Source of the DNA: Pseudomonas monsensis
GTDB lineage: Bacteria > Pseudomonadota > Gammaproteobacteria > Pseudomonadales > Pseudomonadaceae
Direction of reading: 5' to 3'
Length of the DNA: 64,000 bases
Assembly: GCF_014268495.2 (NCBI RefSeq)
Contig: NZ_CP077087.1
Location: 1,801,501 to 1,865,500 of the forward strand
Shown here: piece after piece, positions 1 to 8,222 of the stretch
Layout: every line of letters begins with the position of its first letter
Numbering within the stretch: the stretch's first letter is position 1
Made by a program: the position numbers and the translations under genes
The notes under the pieces: generated by a model
Database searches by the model: none
What the model saw: the letters and a program-made list of their open reading frames with translations, nothing else
Told to the model about the DNA's origin: nothing

Positions 1-1
1 T

Positions 2-871
2 GCGGCGGTGGGGCTGGTATTTGCGCTGTTCATGGGCGTGCTGATGCTGTTTATCGTCGTGGTGCTGCCGTTGCTCTGGCATCAGGTGATCACGCTGTTC
101 AACGAACTGCCGGGCATGCTTGCCAAGTGGCAATCGTTGCTCCTGCTGCTGCCAGAGCGGTACCCGCATCTGGTCTCCGATGAGCAGGTGCTGCAGGCCA
201 TCGAAGCGGCGCGTGGCGAGATCGGCAAGTTCGGGCAATGGGCGCTGACGTTTTCGCTATCGAGCCTGCCGCTGCTGGTCAACATCATGATCTATCTGGT
301 GCTGGTGCCGATCCTGGTGTTCTTCTTCCTCAAGGACCGGTCGATGATCGGCGAGTGGGTGCGCGGCTATTTGCCCCGCGAGCGCGCTCTGATCACCCGG
401 GTCGCGCAGGAAATGAACCGGCAGATCGCCAACTACATTCGCGGCAAGGTGATCGAAATCGTGATCTGCGGTGGCGTGACTTACATCGGCTTCGTTGCGC
501 TGGGGCTCAATTACGCGGCGCTGCTGGCGTTGTTGGTGGGTGTGTCGGTGGTGGTGCCTTATGTCGGCGCTGTGGTGGTGACGGTGCCCGTGCTGTTGAT
601 CGCCTTGTTCCAGTGGGGCTGGAGCGATCAGTTCATCTATCTGATGGCGGTCTACGGGATCATTCAGACGCTGGACGGCAACGTGCTGGTGCCGCTGCTG
701 TTTTCGGAGGCGGTCAACCTGCACCCGGTGGCGATCATTTGTGCAGTGCTGTTGTTTGGCGGGCTGTGGGGCTTTTGGGGGGTGTTCTTTGCGATCCCGC
801 TGGCGACGCTGTTCAAGGCTGTGCTTGATGCCTGGCCGCGCAAGGAACCGGTGGTGGCACCTTTGCTGTAA
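2..871 (+). CDS. AI-2E/PerM family permease, C-terminal part (5' end outside window)
   Basis: The reading frame is open to the window edge, so the gene starts upstream; 289 codons are visible. The protein is almost entirely hydrophobic helices with a soluble segment between roughly residues 35 and 85, which fits the AI-2E transporter (PerM/UPF0118) family of multi-spanning inner-membrane proteins. The terminal part, with its run of glycine-rich helices and the GLWGFWGVFFAIP-type stretch, is typical of the family C-terminus. The substrate cannot be told from sequence: family members have been linked to autoinducer or ion export. The gene is followed by a REPIN and then the convergent gcvR-bcp unit. 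Confidence 0.85.
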   Translation, partial: AAVGLVFALFMGVLMLFIVVVLPLLWHQVITLFNELPGMLAKWQSLLLLLPERYPHLVSDEQVLQAIEAARGEIGKFGQWALTFSLSSLPLLVNIMIYLVLVPILVFFFLKDRSMIGEWVRGYLPRERALITRVAQEMNRQIANYIRGKVIEIVICGGVTYIGFVALGLNYAALLALLVGVSVVVPYVGAVVVTVPVLLIALFQWGWSDQFIYLMAVYGIIQTLDGNVLVPLLFSEAVNLHPVAIICAVLLFGGLWGFWGVFFAIPLATLFKAVLDAWPRKEPVVAPLL

Positions 872-893
872 TCGGGCTGAGGCGTGGGGTCTC

Positions 894-964
894 ATCGCTG
901 GCAAGCCAGCTCCCACAGGGTTTCAGGCGCATACAAAACCTGTGGGGGCCGGCTTGCCAGCGAT
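894..964. repeat. REPIN-like inverted repeat (GTGGGAGC family)
   Basis: Two REP half-sites of the form ATCGCTGGCAAGCCAGCTCC and its inverse face each other around a loop of about 20 nt, between the permease and bcp. The same module recurs at 17824-17947 and 19000-19090, and as the GCGGGC variant at 30412-30502, 38925-39014 and (single) 59908-59930. Confidence 0.85.
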
Positions 965-991
965 GGCGTCAGTGAGAGCGACGCCAAAACA

Positions 992-1465
992 TCAGGCTTT
1001 ATTCAAATCCTGAGCCGCCGCCAGCACCGCATCCACATGCCCCGGCACTTTCACGCCGCGCCATTCCTGGCGCAGTACACCGTTCTTGTCGATCAGGAAC
1101 GTGCTGCGATCAACGCCCAGGTATTCCTTGCCGTACAGCTTCTTCAACTTGATCACGTCGAACAGCTGGCAAACGGCTTCGTCCTTGTCGCTGATCAGCT
1201 CGAACGGAAACGCCTGCTTGCACTTGAAGTTTTCGTGGGACTTCAGGCTGTCGCGGGAGATACCGAAAATTTCCGTGTTGGCTGCCTGGAATGCCGCGTA
1301 CTGATCACGAAAACCCTGGCCTTCAGTGGTGCAGCCCGGAGTGCTGTCTTTCGGGTAGAAGTAGATCACCACTTGTTTGCCTTTCAGGGCAGACAGGCTG
1401 ACGGTCTGCCCGCTGGTGGCAGGGGCTTCGAAATCCGTAACCGGTTGGTCGATGACAACGGCCAT
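992..1465 (-). CDS. bcp: Thioredoxin-dependent peroxiredoxin, Bcp/PrxQ type
   Basis: This 157-residue protein reduces hydrogen peroxide and organic hydroperoxides in the cytoplasm using thioredoxin. It has the peroxiredoxin fold with the signature PKDSTPGCTTE, placing the peroxidatic cysteine at C45 after P38 and T42. The E. coli-type second cysteine at position 50 is absent (Q50). C82 and C99 remain, and C82 fits the alternative resolving position known in PrxQ proteins with the resolving cysteine on helix 3. The ATG is preceded by an AAGGAA ribosome site. It lies 10 nt downstream of gcvR in the same direction, so the two are probably co-transcribed. Confidence 0.95.
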   Translation of the reverse strand: MAVVIDQPVTDFEAPATSGQTVSLSALKGKQVVIYFYPKDSTPGCTTEGQGFRDQYAAFQAANTEIFGISRDSLKSHENFKCKQAFPFELISDKDEAVCQLFDVIKLKKLYGKEYLGVDRSTFLIDKNGVLRQEWRGVKVPGHVDAVLAAAQDLNKA

Positions 1466-1475
1466 GAAAGCTTCC

Positions 1476-2036
1476 TTACATTGGGTTTTGTGGGCGCCAG
1501 GGTTCGATCAGCGCATCCAGGTTCATCGCGTCGGCGAAGTCGAGGAACTGATCGCGCAGCCAGCTGATCTGTGTGCCGGCCGGCAGCGTCACGGTGAACG
1601 TGGCGTTGAGCATGGTGCCGCCGGTCTGGGGTGCCTGATACGTGTCGCAGGTCAGGTTTTCCAGCTCGACGTTGTGATCCATGAAGAACTGGCACAGCTC
1701 ATTGATGATGTCAGGGCGATACGCCGAGCTGACATAAGCCACGTACGGCAACGCTTGCGGGCGGTTTTCCAGCGCCGCACTGCGCACCACGTTGACGGTG
1801 AAAGCGTGCCGTTTGGCCAGCACCGGCAGGCTGCCTTCGAGGCGGGCCAGCGCGTCCCAGCTACCGGTAATCTCCAGCACCAGCGCACTGCACTCGCCGT
1901 GGCGGGTCAGGCGGGAGGTGACGACGGCGCAGCGATTTTCATGGCTGGCGCGACACAGGACGTTAGTCAGCTCCATGGGGTTGGCGCCAAGGGCACTGAT
2001 GACAAGGAATTGTTCGCGAACTGTGGGGGTGGACAT
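1476..2036 (-). CDS. gcvR: Glycine cleavage system regulator GcvR, tandem ACT domains
   Basis: The 186-residue protein carries two ACT-like modules, about residues 7-80 and 95-170, the layout of GcvR. In enteric bacteria GcvR binds GcvA and keeps the gcv operon repressed when glycine is scarce; that role is family knowledge and is not shown here. There is no DNA-binding domain, so it would act through a partner. It lies upstream of bcp with a 10-nt gap and is divergent from dapA across 337 nt, a neighbourhood common to pseudomonads that supports the assignment. Confidence 0.9.
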   Translation of the reverse strand: MSTPTVREQFLVISALGANPMELTNVLCRASHENRCAVVTSRLTRHGECSALVLEITGSWDALARLEGSLPVLAKRHAFTVNVVRSAALENRPQALPYVAYVSSAYRPDIINELCQFFMDHNVELENLTCDTYQAPQTGGTMLNATFTVTLPAGTQISWLRDQFLDFADAMNLDALIEPWRPQNPM

Positions 2037-2373
2037 GCAGCATTCCTAAAGCGATGAGCGGTCGGTAGGTTGACGGGCGTTGGTCGTCGGAGCGAGCCTG
2101 CGTGCCTGTTCAGGCTGTCCGTTCAAAAGGCCCGGCCAGCGCTCGCGGCTCGCTCCACTATAGCGGGAGCGCGTCGATGCGACGCAGGAACGGGGCCTGG
2201 GAGGCCGAAAAGGGAGGCTGGAACCCGGCGTACAAGCTGATCAGTACCGATCAAAGTCTGAAGGGTAGCGAAAAGCGACGCCAAGGGGAATGGCGGCAGC
2301 GCAGTACTTCGCTTGTGCAAGCATCTTGGCGCCAGTACCATTACCGCTCTCTTTTTCCGGCAGGAGCGGTTTC
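2037..2373. other. Intergenic region between divergent gcvR and dapA
   Basis: These 337 nt hold no convincing gene. They must contain the promoters for gcvR-bcp (leftward) and the dapA operon (rightward), but I could not single out a convincing -35/-10 pair. A 10-nt palindrome CTTGTGCAAG lies at about 2310-2319, and a 7-bp inverted repeat overlaps the dapA ribosome site (separate entry). Confidence 0.6.
2343..2370 (+). promoter_or_regulatory. Inverted repeat enclosing the dapA ribosome-binding site
   Basis: ACCGCTC at 2343-2349 can pair perfectly with GAGCGGT at 2364-2370. The second arm overlaps the AGGAG ribosome site (2362-2366) located 7 nt before the dapA ATG. Pairing would partly hide the site, so the hairpin could limit dapA translation. 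This is inference from sequence only. Confidence 0.4.
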
Positions 2374-3252
2374 ATGATTGCGGGCAGTATGGTGGCACTG
2401 GTCACTCCCATGGATGCACAAGGGCGTCTGGACTGGGACAGCCTCAGCAAACTCGTGGACTTCCATCTCAAGAACGGCACCCATGCCATTGTCGCGGTCG
2501 GTACTACCGGCGAGTCGGCAACCCTTGATGTAGAAGAACACATCGCCGTGATCAAAGCCGTGGTCAAACAGGTTGCCGGGCGCATTCCGGTCATCGCCGG
2601 TACTGGCGCCAACTCCACCCGCGAAGCCGTCGAACTGACCCGCAACGCCAAGGAGGCCGGCGCCGATGCCTGCCTGCTGGTTGTTCCTTACTACAACAAG
2701 CCGACTCAGGAAGGTCTGTACCAGCACTTCAAGCACATCGCTGAAGCGGTCGACATTCCGCAGATTCTCTACAACGTTCCCGGCCGCACCTCCTGCGATA
2801 TGCAGGCCGAGACCGTGATTCGCCTGTCCAGCGTGCCGAACATCGTCGGCATCAAGGAAGCCACCGGCGACCTCAAGCGCGCCAAGGCCATAATCGACGG
2901 CGTGAGCAAGGACTTCATCGTGCTGTCCGGCGATGATCCGACCGCCGTCGAACTGATCCTGCTGGGCGGCAAAGGCAACATCTCGGTAACTGCCAACGTC
3001 GCTCCGCGCGAAATGGCCGACCTGTGTGAGGCAGCGCTCAAGGGCGACGCCGACACCGCACGGGCCATCAACGAAAAACTGATGCCGCTGCACAAAGACC
3101 TGTTCATCGAAGCCAACCCGATTCCGGTCAAGTGGGCTCTGGTTGAAATGGGCCTGATGCACGAAGGCATCCGCCTGCCGCTGACCTGGCTGAGCGCACC
3201 TTGTCATGAAACGCTTCGCTCGGCCCTGCGCCAGTGCAGCGTCCTGGTTTAA
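2374..3252 (+). CDS. dapA: 4-hydroxy-tetrahydrodipicolinate synthase
   Basis: DapA condenses pyruvate with aspartate semialdehyde, the first committed step of lysine and meso-diaminopimelate synthesis. The 292-residue protein has the Schiff-base lysine K161 in GIKEATGD, the catalytic tyrosine Y133 in YNVPGRT, and the paired threonines T44-T45 in VGTTGES, all at canonical positions. The ATG at 2374 is chosen because it gives the normal family length and follows AGGAG; the frame is open further upstream, but that extension has no family match that I recognise. It is the first gene of a dapA-bamC-MBL-purC run. Confidence 0.97.
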   Translation: MIAGSMVALVTPMDAQGRLDWDSLSKLVDFHLKNGTHAIVAVGTTGESATLDVEEHIAVIKAVVKQVAGRIPVIAGTGANSTREAVELTRNAKEAGADACLLVVPYYNKPTQEGLYQHFKHIAEAVDIPQILYNVPGRTSCDMQAETVIRLSSVPNIVGIKEATGDLKRAKAIIDGVSKDFIVLSGDDPTAVELILLGGKGNISVTANVAPREMADLCEAALKGDADTARAINEKLMPLHKDLFIEANPIPVKWALVEMGLMHEGIRLPLTWLSAPCHETLRSALRQCSVLV

Positions 3253-3269
3253 TTGAGGAAGTACAACGC

Positions 3270-4385
3270 ATGAAGCGAATGGCCGGACTTTCCGCACTTG
3301 CCTTGATTATCTCCAGCACCAGCGGCTGTGGATGGGTCTGGGGGCCGGAAGGTTATTTCCGCGACCGTGGAAGCGATTACCTGCAAGCGCAACAGACTGC
3401 ACCGATGCAACTGCCACCGGATGTCAGCACCTCCAAACGTCTGGATCCGCTGTTGCCGATCCCGCGCAACGTCGCTGACGACACTGCCAAGGGTGAGTAC
3501 ATCGTTCCACGTCCTCAACCGTTGTCGGCCGTTGCCGATGCCAGCGATTACTCGCTGCAGAAGAGCGGTGACTCACGTTGGGTCGTGGCACAGCATCCGC
3601 CGGCCGAAGTCTGGCCAGTGGCTGTGCAGTTCTTCCAGGACAACGGTTTCCGTCTGGATGAACAGCGTCCGCAAACCGGTGAATTCACCACCACCTGGCA
3701 GCATTCCGATGAACTGTCCGCCTCCATGGCCAAGCGCCTGAGCGCGGCCGGTATCGCCAGCGACAGCGAAACCCGCGTTCGTGTGCGTATCGAGCCAGGC
3801 GTGCAGCGCAACACCAGTGAAATCTACGTGGTCAGCGCCGAGCGTCCTGCCGGCAGCACCGCCGACGTGGCCTTCACCAACCGTTCGGTCAACACAGGCC
3901 TTGACGCAGCGCTGGTCGACGACATGCTGGCGAGCATGAGCCGTATCTCCGAGAAGGGCGGTTCCGTGTCGATGCTTGCTTCCCGTGACTTCGATACGCC
4001 GAGCCGTGTCAGCCTCAGCGAAGACGGCAGCGGTAACCCGGTGTTGAACGTCGGTACCGATCTGGACCGTGCCTGGTCGAGCGTCGGCCGTGCACTGGAA
4101 CAGGGTGAATGGCGCGTTGAAGACATCAACCGCAGCCTGGGCCTGTACTACATCAACCTGGCCGAAAAAGCCGAGAAGAAAGACGAAAAGCCTGGTTTCT
4201 TCAGCAGCCTGTTCGGCAGTGCGCCGAGCAAGGAAGAAGTGGAAGCCCGCGCCGAGCGCTATCAGGTTCGCCTGAGCAAGGTTGGCGAGAGCATTCAGGT
4301 GACCGTCGAGAAAAACATCAACACCGTCGCACCGGCTGACGTGGCGCGCAAAGTGTTGAGCGTGATTCAGGACAATCTGGGCTGA
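3270..4385 (+). CDS. bamC: Outer membrane assembly lipoprotein BamC
   Basis: BamC (formerly NlpB) is an accessory lipoprotein of the BAM complex that inserts beta-barrel proteins into the outer membrane. The 371-residue product begins with a lipoprotein signal, MKRMAGLSALALIISSTSGC, whose lipobox cysteine is C20. It is followed by an unstructured segment and two helix-grip-like domains separated near residue 225. The ATG at 3270 was chosen over in-frame codons further upstream because it puts the signal peptide at the N-terminus. It begins 17 nt after dapA, the usual gene order, so it is very likely in the dapA transcript. Confidence 0.93.
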   Translation: MKRMAGLSALALIISSTSGCGWVWGPEGYFRDRGSDYLQAQQTAPMQLPPDVSTSKRLDPLLPIPRNVADDTAKGEYIVPRPQPLSAVADASDYSLQKSGDSRWVVAQHPPAEVWPVAVQFFQDNGFRLDEQRPQTGEFTTTWQHSDELSASMAKRLSAAGIASDSETRVRVRIEPGVQRNTSEIYVVSAERPAGSTADVAFTNRSVNTGLDAALVDDMLASMSRISEKGGSVSMLASRDFDTPSRVSLSEDGSGNPVLNVGTDLDRAWSSVGRALEQGEWRVEDINRSLGLYYINLAEKAEKKDEKPGFFSSLFGSAPSKEEVEARAERYQVRLSKVGESIQVTVEKNINTVAPADVARKVLSVIQDNLG

Positions 4386-4389
4386 TCAC

Positions 4390-5151
4390 ATGCGTTTTGC
4401 CGTTCTCGGCAGCGGTAGCCAAGGGAACGGCACGCTGATCGCCAGTGCTGATACGTATGTGCTGGTGGATTGTGGTTTTTCCCTGCGGGAAACCGAAAAA
4501 CGCCTGTTGCGCCTGGGTGTGCACCCGGCGCAACTGAACGCGATACTTGTGACCCACGAACATGCCGACCACGTGCATGGCGTGGGTTTACTGTCTCGGC
4601 GCTACAATCTGCCGGTCTACCTCAGTCGCGGCACACTGCGCGGGATGCGCAAACCGATTGAACCCGCAGGCTATCTGGCCGGCGGCGAGCAACTGCAGAT
4701 CGGTGCTCTGAACATCGGGGTCATTGCCGTGGCCCATGATGCGCAGGAACCGACCCAGTACGTCTTCAGTGATCAACAGCAGCGGCGCTTCGGCCTGCTG
4801 ACCGACCTGGGTTCCTACTGCGAGCGGGTGCTGGACGGTTATCGGGATCTCGATGCGTTGATGATCGAGTCCAACCATTGCCGCGACATGCTGGCCCGTG
4901 GTCACTATCCGTACTTTCTCAAGCAACGGGTGGGCGGCGAGCTGGGACATTTGAACAACCATCAGGCGGCATTCCTGGTGGCCGAGTTGGGCTGGCAGGG
5001 CCTGCAACACCTGGTCCTGGCCCATCTGAGCAGCAAGAACAACCTGCCGCAACTGGCCCGGCAATGTTTTGTCGACACCCTCGGGTGCGATCCGGACTGG
5101 CTGCAACTGGCCGATCAAGATTCAGGGCTCGACTGGCGCCACATCGCCTAG
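4390..5151 (+). CDS. MBL-fold metallohydrolase
   Basis: The 253-residue protein has the metallo-beta-lactamase superfamily metal motif H56-E-H58-A-D60-H61, preceded by the VLVDCGFS strand typical of the fold and followed by further candidate metal ligands (H-D near 'AHDAQEP', and a late H). It resembles the YycJ/WalJ-like branch of small cytosolic hydrolases, possibly a nuclease or phosphodiesterase, but the substrate cannot be named. The ATG is 4 nt after the bamC stop, so translation is probably coupled within the dapA-purC operon. Confidence 0.85.
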   Translation: MRFAVLGSGSQGNGTLIASADTYVLVDCGFSLRETEKRLLRLGVHPAQLNAILVTHEHADHVHGVGLLSRRYNLPVYLSRGTLRGMRKPIEPAGYLAGGEQLQIGALNIGVIAVAHDAQEPTQYVFSDQQQRRFGLLTDLGSYCERVLDGYRDLDALMIESNHCRDMLARGHYPYFLKQRVGGELGHLNNHQAAFLVAELGWQGLQHLVLAHLSSKNNLPQLARQCFVDTLGCDPDWLQLADQDSGLDWRHIA

Positions 5152-5179
5152 CCCACCTACTTAGCAAGCGGAGCCCATC

Positions 5180-5893
5180 ATGGAAAAACGTGAAGAACTC
5201 TACCGCGGCAAAGCCAAATCGGTTTACAAAACCGACGACGCTGACCGCTTGATCCTGCTGTTTCGCAACGACACCTCGGCGTTCGACGGCAAGCGTATCG
5301 AGCAGCTCGACCGCAAAGGCATGGTGAACAACAAGTTCAACGCCTTCATCATGCAGAAACTCGAAGCGGCCGGTATTCCGACCCAATTCGACAAACTGCT
5401 GGGCGACAACGAGTGCCTGGTGAAGAAGCTCGACATGATTCCGGTCGAGTGCGTTGTGCGTAACTATGCCGCTGGCAGCCTGGTCAAGCGCCTGGGCGTT
5501 GAAGAGGGCATGAAGCTCAACCCTTACACCTTCGAACTGTTCCTGAAGGACGACGCCAAGGGCGACCCGTTCATCAACGAATCCCACGTCGTGGCATTCG
5601 GCTGGGGCACCACCGAACAACTGGCGCGCATGAAAGAACTGTCGCTCAAGGTCAACGAAGTCTTGAGCAAACTGTTCGATGACGCCGGCCTGCTGCTGGT
5701 CGACTTCAAGCTTGAGTTCGGCGTGTTCAGCGACGGCTCGATCGTCCTGGGCGACGAGTTCAGCCCGGACGGCTGCCGTCTGTGGGACAAGGACACCAAG
5801 AAGAAGATGGACAAGGACCGCTTCCGTCAGGGCCTCGGTGACGTCATCGAAGCCTACGAAGAAGTCGCCAATCGTCTGGGTGTACCGCTTTAA
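5180..5893 (+). CDS. purC: Phosphoribosylaminoimidazole-succinocarboxamide synthase (SAICAR synthetase)
   Basis: PurC joins aspartate to CAIR with ATP in purine biosynthesis, step 8 of the de novo pathway. The 237-residue length is standard. It shows the family's N-terminal YRGKAKSVY nucleotide-loop motif, the ECVVRNYAAGS segment and the LVDFKLEFG strand near residue 175. It follows the MBL-fold gene by 28 nt and ends the run; tRNA-Ser follows after about 85 nt. Codon use and neighbours are ordinary. Confidence 0.97.
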   Translation: MEKREELYRGKAKSVYKTDDADRLILLFRNDTSAFDGKRIEQLDRKGMVNNKFNAFIMQKLEAAGIPTQFDKLLGDNECLVKKLDMIPVECVVRNYAAGSLVKRLGVEEGMKLNPYTFELFLKDDAKGDPFINESHVVAFGWGTTEQLARMKELSLKVNEVLSKLFDDAGLLLVDFKLEFGVFSDGSIVLGDEFSPDGCRLWDKDTKKKMDKDRFRQGLGDVIEAYEEVANRLGVPL

Positions 5894-5977
5894 TCGACGC
5901 AAGCATCTGATAGCACGGAAAAAATTTCGTTTGGGGGGTTCGCAACCAGCGAAAGTGTTGTTATGATGCGCGCCGTT

Positions 5978-6067
5978 GGAGAGATGCCAGAGTGGCCGAA
6001 TGGGACGGATTCGAAATCCGTTGTACCTTCACCGGTACCTAGGGTTCGAATCCCTATCTCTCCGCCA
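5978..6067 (+). tRNA. tRNA-Ser, anticodon CGA
   Basis: A complete cloverleaf can be drawn. The acceptor stem GGAGAGA (5978-5984) pairs with TCTCTCC (6057-6063), followed by the discriminator G and an encoded CCA. The anticodon stem ACGGA/TCCGT encloses the loop TTCGAAA, giving anticodon CGA at 6012-6014, which reads UCG serine codons. A long variable arm (about 6022-6039) is typical of class II serine tRNAs, and the T-arm contains GGTTCGAATCC. Confidence 0.97.
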
Positions 6068-6075
6068 TTACATAG

Positions 6076-6111
6076 AAAAAGCCCCGTAGCTGAGAAGCTG
6101 CGGGGCTTTTT
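6076..6111 (+). terminator. Rho-independent terminator of the purC/tRNA-Ser unit
   Basis: AAAAAGCCCCG and CGGGGCTTTTT form a strong GC stem with an imperfect inner TAGCTGAGAAGCTG section and end in a T-run, 9 nt after the tRNA CCA end. The symmetrical A- and T-tracts make it potentially bidirectional. Confidence 0.9.
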
Positions 6112-6177
6112 CGTTTCCTGCGATCAATCTGGCAACGCGTGACCAGGTCTTGCCTGTTCCAATCTCTGCAGAGCCGG

Positions 6178-6220
6178 AACAAAGCCCCGCTGAATCAAAC
6201 CAGCGGGGCTTTGTTGTTTT
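6178..6220. terminator. Bidirectional intrinsic terminator before the YegP-like gene
   Basis: CAAAGCCCCGCTG pairs with CAGCGGGGCTTTG around an 8-nt loop and is flanked by T-rich DNA on both strands. It lies about 90 nt past the end of the leftward YegP-like gene, so it probably ends that transcript and backs up the tRNA terminator. Confidence 0.85.
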
Positions 6221-6308
6221 GCAGGCGTTAACTTACACCTGCATCAGACAGTCATGACCGCGAGGGCGCCTGTTCGCGTTTGATCAAGTCAGGCGTACCG
6301 TTGCGCGC

Positions 6309-6500
6309 TTAAATCTCCTTTATCGGTGTTTCCCCTCGCGCAGCTTTGATCAATTCGATCACATGCAAGCAATCCGCCTTGTTCACATACGACTCGCCAC
6401 TGGCGATGGTCTCGTGGTTTCCCGCCCTCAGCCTCCAGCGCCATTGCCCTTTGCCGGTGCTCGGGGTGCCTCTGGATTGCCTGTAAATCTCGAAATACAT
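6309..6500 (-). CDS. DUF1508/YegP-like small protein
   Basis: The 63-residue protein has the pattern of the DUF1508 (YegP) family: an N-terminal YFEIYRQ strand, a WRWRLRAGNHETIASGESY core and a helix ending in IELIKA. Family members occur as one or two copies of this beta-beta-alpha-like unit; this is the single-copy form. The biochemical function is unknown. It is monocistronic, transcribed away from the LysR gene that starts at 6738. Confidence 0.85.
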   Translation of the reverse strand: MYFEIYRQSRGTPSTGKGQWRWRLRAGNHETIASGESYVNKADCLHVIELIKAARGETPIKEI

Positions 6501-6737
6501 TCAGTTCGCTCCATGCGATAGACGTGTGCGCCAGCCTGTGTGGCGCATCGACGCAAGCCTAGCGCAGGCGAGGTTTTTGGCTATTGGGCAATTGTTTCCA
6601 ATGGTTGGCGGATGTTTCTGAAAGGTGCGACCCAGAAACCTCGAAGTGTTAGACAGTGAGCGGATCCATCGTGGCGATGGACGCCGCCCCCAAGGCCTTT
6701 CTACACTGCCGGTTATCTGGGGATCGGGGAGCAAGGG

Positions 6738-7658
6738 ATGAATCGCAATGAACTACGCAAGGCCGACATCAACCTGATGGTGGTGTTCGAGACCCTGATG
6801 CTTGAGCGCAATGTGACGCGGGCGGCGGAGAAGCTGTTTCTCGGCCAGCCGACCATCAGTTCGGCGCTCAACCGGCTGCGTACGATGCTCAACGATCCGC
6901 TGTTCATCCGCGTGGGGCACCGCATGGAACCGACGGCCCGTGCCGAGGATATCTTTCGTCATCTGAAGCCTGCGCTGGATTCGCTGTCGGTGGCGCTGAG
7001 CCTGACGCGCAACTTCGATCCGGCCGTCAGCACCATGACCTTTCGCATCGGCCTGTCCGATGATGTCGAGTTCGGCCTATTGCCGCCGCTGTTGCGCGCG
7101 CTGCGTCAGGAGGCGCCGAATGTGGTGTTTGTCGTGCAACATGTCGATTACTGGCGAATTCCCGATTTGCTGGCTGCCGGCGACATCACCGTCGGCATCA
7201 GTCAGACCCGTGGCCTGCCGGCCAACGCCAAGCGCAAATTGTTGCGGCACATTCAGCCGAGCATTCTGCGGGCCGACGCCTCCGATACGCCGCTGACTCT
7301 CGATGAATATTGCGCCCGCCCGCACGTACTGGTGTCTCACACCGCCAACGTCAGCGGATTCGCGGACGAATGGCTGGCGGAGCTCGGGCGTACCCGGCAG
7401 GTGGTGTTGTCGGTGCCGCAGTACAGCGCTTTGCCGGCATTGCTGGCCGGCACCGACCTGATCGCCAGCCTGCCGGATTACACCGCCGAGGCCATGGCCG
7501 CGTCGGGGCTGCTGTTCAAGGAGCCGTTTCCGTTCAAGACGCCGACGCTGGACCTGTCGATGGTCTGGCTCAGTCACGTCGACAGCGACCCGGCAGAACG
7601 CTGGCTGCGCTCACGGCTGGAGGCCTTCATGAGCGAGCGGCCGCTCAGCGTGTCCTGA
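6738..7658 (+). CDS. LysR-family transcriptional regulator
   Basis: The 306-residue protein has an N-terminal winged helix-turn-helix (about residues 10-67, with TRAAEKLFLGQPTISSALNRLR as recognition region, here split as TRAAEKLF and QPTISSALNRLR) and a periplasmic-binding-protein-like effector domain from about residue 95. The target is unknown. The opposite-facing neighbour is the YegP-like gene 237 nt away, which is not an obvious target. A REPIN of the GCTGCCGAAGGCTGC type follows the gene. Confidence 0.9.
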   Translation: MNRNELRKADINLMVVFETLMLERNVTRAAEKLFLGQPTISSALNRLRTMLNDPLFIRVGHRMEPTARAEDIFRHLKPALDSLSVALSLTRNFDPAVSTMTFRIGLSDDVEFGLLPPLLRALRQEAPNVVFVVQHVDYWRIPDLLAAGDITVGISQTRGLPANAKRKLLRHIQPSILRADASDTPLTLDEYCARPHVLVSHTANVSGFADEWLAELGRTRQVVLSVPQYSALPALLAGTDLIASLPDYTAEAMAASGLLFKEPFPFKTPTLDLSMVWLSHVDSDPAERWLRSRLEAFMSERPLSVS

Positions 7659-7674
7659 GGGCGAGCGCTTTTCC

Positions 7675-7755
7675 GCAGGAGCTGCCGAAGGCTGCAATCC
7701 TTACCTTTTATGTTCAAAGCAAGATCAACAGATCGCGGCCTCCGGCGGCTCCTGC
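7675..7755. repeat. REPIN-like inverted repeat (GCTGCCGAAGGCTGC family)
   Basis: GCAGGAGCTGCCGAAGGCTGC and its imperfect inverse near 7735-7755 flank a short AT-richer middle containing GCAAGATCAACAGATCGC. A half copy is found at 10634-10677 with the same TGTTGATCTTGCTTTT interior. It fills the gap between the LysR gene and the isomerase gene. Confidence 0.75.
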
Positions 7756-7853
7756 GAGGGTAGGGGCGACAGATTGACGAAAAGTCGCGCAGGAGAGCAG
7801 GACGCCGCTGTGGTATATGTACGACCTTTCTGTCGCCACACTGGAGTCTTGCG

Positions 7854-8219
7854 ATGCCACACCTGCACATGGAATACACCGCCAATCTGCCGCAGCTCAA
7901 TGCCGACGTTGCGTTGATCCGGCTCAACAACACATTGGTGGGGTCCGGTCAGTTCGCGGCGGAATTCGATATCAAGAGCCGGGCGGTCAAGGTCGAGACC
8001 TTCAAGGTCGGCACGGTCATGGGCGAGCGTGCGTTTGTGTATGTGAAACTGGCGATGCTCAGTGGCCGTTCGCCGGAGATCAAGAAACAGTTGTCCCAGA
8101 GCCTCCTGGCGGTGTTGCAGGACCTGTGCGAATGGCCGGCCGGGGTTGAGGTGCAGCTGTGTGTCGAGCTGCTCGACATTGATCGCGAGTCCTACAGCAA
8201 AACGGCCATCGGCGTGTAA
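7854..8219 (+). CDS. 5-carboxymethyl-2-hydroxymuconate delta-isomerase (CHMI) family protein
   Basis: The 121-residue protein begins MPHLHMEYT, so removal of Met would expose the catalytic Pro1 of the tautomerase superfamily. Overall it matches CHMI (HpaF/HpcD), which isomerises 5-carboxymethyl-2-hydroxymuconate in homoprotocatechuate degradation. No other hpa genes are nearby, so it is an isolated copy and may act on a different substrate. It converges on the LysR gene that ends at 8223, 3 nt after its stop. Confidence 0.85.
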   Translation: MPHLHMEYTANLPQLNADVALIRLNNTLVGSGQFAAEFDIKSRAVKVETFKVGTVMGERAFVYVKLAMLSGRSPEIKKQLSQSLLAVLQDLCEWPAGVEVQLCVELLDIDRESYSKTAIGV

Positions 8220-8222
8220 GGC

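Noticed and set aside
2341..3297. Open frame of about 318 codons opposite dapA
   Set aside because: It is antisense to dapA, which has all its catalytic residues.
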